Under the pieces are notes generated by a model. The model searched no databases and was not told the origin of the DNA. It was given only the letters and a program-made list of their open reading frames with translations. Position numbers and translations under genes: made by a program. Source: Peribolospora baueri (lineage: Eukaryota > Basidiomycota > Peribolosporomycetes > Peribolosporales > Peribolosporaceae). Taken from it: 64,000 nucleotides of DNA. Numbering within the stretch: the stretch's first letter is position 1; each line of letters begins with the position of its first letter. Positions 56,934 through 64,000 of the stretch are shown here, piece by piece. Location: contig JAMDHS010000084.1 in assembly GCA_029717555.1 (NCBI GenBank), positions 1 to 64,000 of the forward strand, given 5' to 3'.

Positions 56934-57923
56934 ATGGTCACCTTGTCTCCGTACCGTCCGCTCTGCCTCTCCGTCGCTCTGTCCATAACGCAGCTACACC
57001 TCGTGGCGGCCGCGGTCGACCCCGTCTCACAACAACGCCAACAGCGACGAGCCATGAGGCCCACTCCCGCCCCCACAGGTGTCGCTCGAGGGGCGTCCGC
57101 GGCACGGGAGGCACTTTTTCCTCGAGGCGGAGGCGCGCAGACCCAGCCTTCTTCGTATTCGTGGCCGACGGTGCCGCCTTCGAGCTCATACACGGCAGTA
57201 AGTGACAGCGAAGCGGTGGACGGCTGGCTCGGTCCTATGGACGGTCCGATAGATAGACAACGCAGACTGACGAACCCTCCATCTCCACCACCAGAACGGA
57301 ATCCCCAAAGTCGGTGAGTGAAGGCGACCCTGTTGATAGACGGACGGGTCCGCGACTGACCGCCTGACTGACCGGCCGATATTTCGATCGCCTCCCATCG
57401 TCTCTCTTCTCGTCTCGTATCCCCCCCCCCCTTTTCTGCCGTCCCATGACCCGCCAGGCGGCTCAGAATGGGGCTTTTGGGGCATCTTGGCCGCGTGCTG
57501 CTTGCTGCTCATTCTCATCGGCGTCGGCGTGTTCTTTCTGTGAGTTGCTTCTCGCGCGAGTCGAGTCTGTTCGGAATGCACTTTTGTACTTTGCGCTCAC
57601 GACGACGGATTCCCATTCCCTTTGACCCCCCTTGCTCTCCCCAACGCAGCCTCCGCCATCACCGGCGCTCGCGCCTTCTCAAAGCGCGCAACGGCGGTTA
57701 TCTCCCCACGACCACTTGGGCTCCCGCGCCCTCGTTCTCCGGCAGGTCCGGCAGGGGTGCTGAGGCATACCGTCCGTCCAAGGCTGGGTTCGTGCGTGTG
57801 GGAGAAGGGGAGGACGAGCTGAGCGATGATGAGACGGACGCTTGGACGCCTGGAAGACATGCGCATGGCGTCAGCGTCGGCGGTGGCGGCGATGGGGAGC
57901 ATGGACATGAACGGTCGCGCTGA
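56934..57923 (+). CDS. Single-pass membrane protein with signal peptide, unknown function
   Basis: Four exons (56934-57197, 57295-57313, 57458-57539, 57650-57923) give 212 residues. The N-terminus MVTLSPYRPLCLSVALSITQ reads as a signal peptide. It is followed by a Pro/Ser/Arg extracellular-type stretch of about 65 residues. A 19-nt exon coding NGIPKV leads into one transmembrane helix (WGFWGILAACCLLLILIGVG), then a basic stop-transfer patch RHHRRSRLLKARN and a cytosolic tail with an acidic patch (EGEDELSDDETDAW) and a Gly/His-rich end. This layout predicts a type I membrane protein. I recognise no family. The GC-rich codon use and frame closure across four exons support a real gene. Confidence 0.75.
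57421..57431 (+). repeat. C11 homopolymer in an intron
   Basis: Eleven consecutive C just upstream of the acceptor of intron 2 of the membrane-protein gene, within its pyrimidine tract. Confidence 0.8.
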
Positions 57924-58148
57924 GTCGTCCCTCCGTCCTCGTCCTCGTCCTTGTCCCTGACCGACAAGGGCCGCCGGGCATGTGAAACCTAGTGTAGGAC
58001 AAAAAGCGGCCGTGACGACTGCAAGACGCCCCCGCGTTGGAGGAGAAGTTCTCGAGAGGGGGGAAAATGGGATGGGAAGAAAGAACACCCCCGCCCGTTC
58101 CCTCTCCTTCTCTTTCTTTCCTTTTCCTTTCTTCCTCCTCCCTCCCAT

Positions 58149-58196
<48 letters not shown>
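58149..58196 (+). repeat. (TTTTCG)8 hexamer array
   Basis: Eight perfect units, 48 bp, followed by degenerate TTTAGTATTCG units. Confidence 0.9.
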
Positions 58197-58199
<3 letters not shown>

Positions 58200-58746
58200 A
58201 GTATTCGTTTAGTTTCCGTCTAGCTTTCGTTCGGCGTGTACGAGTGATGAAGCAGACCCGAATTCGACTGAGTTGAGTCTTGTTACGTACGTACGTACGT
58301 GCGGTACCGTGCGCGTTTGATAGCGAAGCGGAGCGTTGCAGCCTCCACGCCCGTGGAGGACCGTAGGCGTTCGTCCGTCCGTCCATCTCCATTCCATCTC
58401 GCATTCGAGAACGCCCTTCGACGGACTAGCAAAGGCGTGCGCAGGGCATCGCAGACCTGGACGACGGATGGCGGGACGACGAGGACGCGGAAAGGGGGAG
58501 CAAAGGTTTTGTTTAACCTTGCGTGGGGCAGCCATGTAGAAATGAGAATTCGCGCGGGCGGGACCAAACAAACAAACAAAGAGGAATAGGGAAGAAAAAA
58601 AGAAGAAAAAAAAGGGGGGGGAGGATGATATGGGAAAAGAGGAGATGTAAGATGGACGAACGGACGGATGGACGGACGGATGGACGGACGGGATGGGATG
58701 GGGACGAGAGGGAGAGGGAGGTACTTGAAGCCAGAGGGCGGAGGCG

Positions 58747-58794
58747 GAGAAAGAGAAAGAGAAAGAGAAAGAGAAAGAGAAAGAGAAAGAGAAA
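58747..58794 (+). repeat. (GAGAAA)8 hexamer array
   Basis: Eight perfect units, 48 bp; purine-only on plus. Confidence 0.9.
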
Positions 58795-59462
58795 GGAACA
58801 AACAAAGGCATTCGGAAGAGAGCTACCAACTACTAACAGAAACAAGCCGAGCCAAAGACAAAGTACGGTAGAAATAGGCAGGGGGAGAATCGAAGAGGAA
58901 AACGAACGACCGATGGGAGCCCGGAGCGGAGCCGAACGACGTGGGACGTGGGCAGAGATGACGGAAGGGCGGTCACTGGAGACGGGGACGGCAAACGGGA
59001 GACCGGACGGACGGACGGACGGACGGTAGGAGGGGCGAAGGGAAAAAAAAAAAAGGAAGGCGAGGAGAGGAAAAAGACGACGTGGAATTCGCTACTGGCG
59101 TGGAAGGGCAGAACGACGATCGATGCAGAACGACACAGGACAGGACAGCGAGAGCCGAGCGGAAACGGGGACAGAACGGAAGAGGAAACAGGAAACCGAC
59201 GAGACGAGACGAGGGGCTATACTAGACGGATGATAGGGCGGGGCTGGGGCTGGACTCGCTTCGAAGCGGACGTTTGGACGAACAGATGAACAACATGAAT
59301 AGGACCGGGCGCGTACGAAGCGAGGATGGGACGGGGTGCACGACGACGCGGTGGAGGAAAGAGCGAGCGAGCGAGCGAGCGTCCTGACGAGGGAGGACCC
59401 GAAGAAGGGCGGGAAGGCGAACAAACAGGTGCGCCGGCGGAGAGAGAGGCGAGCGAGGGGAA

Positions 59463-62713
<3,251 letters not shown>

Positions 62714-62730
62714 CTAACCTGGTCCTGTCA

Positions 62731-62755
62731 GTCGGTCGGTCGGTCGGTCGGTCGG
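62731..62755. repeat. GGTC microsatellite
   Basis: Six near-perfect GTCG/GGTC units about 60 bp upstream of the SRPK start codon, likely in the leader or core promoter. Confidence 0.75.
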
Positions 62756-63627
62756 CCGTCCTGCGGTGCCAGGAGGGAGCGCCAGAGGAAGAGGAGGAGG
62801 AGGCGACGAGGAAGGAAGGGGGGAAAGGGGCGATGGCGAGAGTGGCGGTGTAAAGTGAGGTCGGTACGAGGTGGAGTGAGCGAGTAACGACGACGACGTT
62901 GGCTGGTGACTGGCGACGACGCCGGTCAGTTCGGTTGCAGTTGTTGTTCGATCGTCTAGCGAGCGGCGCGGCGCGGCGAGCCGTTCCGAGACGCGCCGTC
63001 GGTTGTCGATCGTCGGTCGTGGGCGACGCCGGCGAAGCAAGGCGAGAGGAAAATCTAACTAGGATAAGAGGTGTATGCACGTCAAGCGGAGCGGAGGCGA
63101 TCACGAGCTCGTCCTCGTCCGTCGATTTATTCGGGGGCGAGCCGTGGCGAGGTGGATGGGGAGGGAGGGGCACGAGGGGCGAGGCGGAGGCTTCGGAGTG
63201 GGCCGAGGGCGCGGACGGACGGGCTGGGCTGGGCTAGAAAACAATGGCGCAAGGAGAGCGAGGGCAAAAGGGCCGGGGGGAGGGGGAAAGGGGGGTGGGT
63301 AGGTGGGAAAGGGGGGTGGGTAGGTGGGAAAGTGGGAAGTCGAGGTGGATGATGGATGGATAGATGTGGTGGGCGGTGGTTGAGATAGATATCCGAGGGT
63401 TGGACCGGTGGATGGGAACGGCCGAGCGGAGGGCGGTTGACGACGAGGGAAGGGAGAGCGAGACAGGCGCGTGATGGCGGATCACAAGCCGACGGCGGGC
63501 GTGGAAAGCGGAAGGAGGCGGAAGAAAGAGGGAGGCACTGTACGGAGGTATGCGGGAGGGGGGGATGTCTGTGGCGTACGGAGGGTGGAGTGGAGGGTGG
63601 AGGGTGGAGGGAGGAGGATGGAGGTGG

Positions 63628-63683
63628 AGATGGAGATGGAGATGGAGACGGAGGAGGAGGAGGAGGAGGAGGAGGAGGAGGGA
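63628..63683. repeat. GGA/GAT triplet tract
   Basis: GATGGA units followed by about nine GGA triplets; strongly purine-skewed. Confidence 0.75.
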
Positions 63684-64000
63684 TGATATCTGTCGAGGGA
63701 CGTTTGTGTCGCCGCCACTTGGAGCCGAGTCGAGTCGAGCGACGGACGGCGGCGGGCTGGGCTCGGCTGGGCTGGGCGGCTTGGGCGGCGGTGGTCGTCG
63801 GTTGTTGGTGGTGGTGGTTTGTTGGTCGTCGTCGTGGTGGTCACCGTCGAGCTCGTGGCCGGAGCAACCCGAGGCGGTGGAGGAGGGGATGGATGGACAG
63901 TAGACAGTCTAGACAGACAACCAGTCAATCAGTCAGTCAGACTGCGTCCGACGTTCCGATCGTCCACCGAGCCCACTCTGCGCCGCCCGTCGGTGTCTGG

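Larger units (their letters stand above)
57924..59462. other. Simple-repeat-rich intergenic between convergent genes
   Basis: About 1.5 kb with no gene supported. It has two 48-bp hexamer arrays plus GGAC/GGAT tracts around 58650-58690 and 59005-59027, and a homopolymeric A run at 59043-59053. Confidence 0.6.

Overview
The window is eukaryotic nuclear DNA, almost certainly from a GC-rich basidiomycete fungus. Nearly every gene is cut by many short introns (about 50-140 nt, GT..AG, donors mostly GTGAGT or GTAAGT). Codons strongly favour G or C in the third position. The gene set (septin Cdc11, SIN/MEN kinase Dbf2/Sid2, Zn2Cys6 factor, GH16 glucanase, ADCK1/Mcp2-type kinase, Msh1, DNMT2, CAND1) is fungal. 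Intron density and GC content suggest Pucciniomycotina (Microbotryomycetes-like yeasts), but that is inference. I see no CRISPR array, tRNA, rRNA, LTR element or virus-like element.

The exon models were built by joining frames at GT..AG borders and checking that the summed length is a multiple of three with a single final stop. For 17 of the 20 loci this gave a complete reading frame. The three exceptions are the 5'-truncated repeat protein at 44-506, the Zn2Cys6 factor, whose last exon is tentative, and the glutathione transferase at 43992-44733, whose C-terminal half I could not find. Borders may be off by a base or a few where alternative AGs exist.

Layout. 0-5 kb: the end of a Gly/Asn/Ala repeat protein, then RPB5 (-) and a roadblock dynein light chain (+) sharing a divergent promoter. 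5.7-11 kb: the sterol/PI4P carrier KES1 (-) and the kinetochore protein SPC25 (+). 11.8-20.4 kb: a secreted GH16 glucanase (-), the mitotic-exit kinase DBF2 (+) and the tRNA methyltransferase DNMT2 (-). 21-27.5 kb: a Zn2Cys6 regulator (-) transcribed divergently from an ABCG half-transporter (+). 29-36 kb: YOP1, an INO80E-like protein and an MFS sugar transporter, all on minus, the transporter containing a 7-nt exon. 37-43.8 kb: septin CDC11 and an ADCK1/MCP2-type mitochondrial kinase (+). 44-46.8 kb: a glutathione transferase N-terminal half (-), a strand-ambiguous GC-rich block and a minisatellite. 46.8-56.6 kb: CAND1 (-, 22 exons) and MSH1 (+, 11 exons) head to head. 56.9-64 kb: an unrecognised signal-peptide/one-TM protein (+) and an SR-protein kinase (-), separated by simple repeats.

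Functionally this is mostly housekeeping and cell-cycle material: transcription (RPB5, INO80 subunit), splicing control (SRPK), mitosis and cytokinesis (SPC25, DBF2, CDC11), ubiquitin-ligase recycling (CAND1), and mitochondrial upkeep (MSH1, ADCK1). A detoxification/transport set is interspersed (Zn2Cys6-ABCG pair, GST, MFS). I found no dramatic new system. The points most worth checking are the 7-nt exon, the ATG-only coding exon, the stop codon embedded in a splice donor of KES1, the DNMT2 motif IV change, the divergent regulator/transporter pair, the half-GST, and paired CACGTG sites upstream of SPC25 and DBF2.
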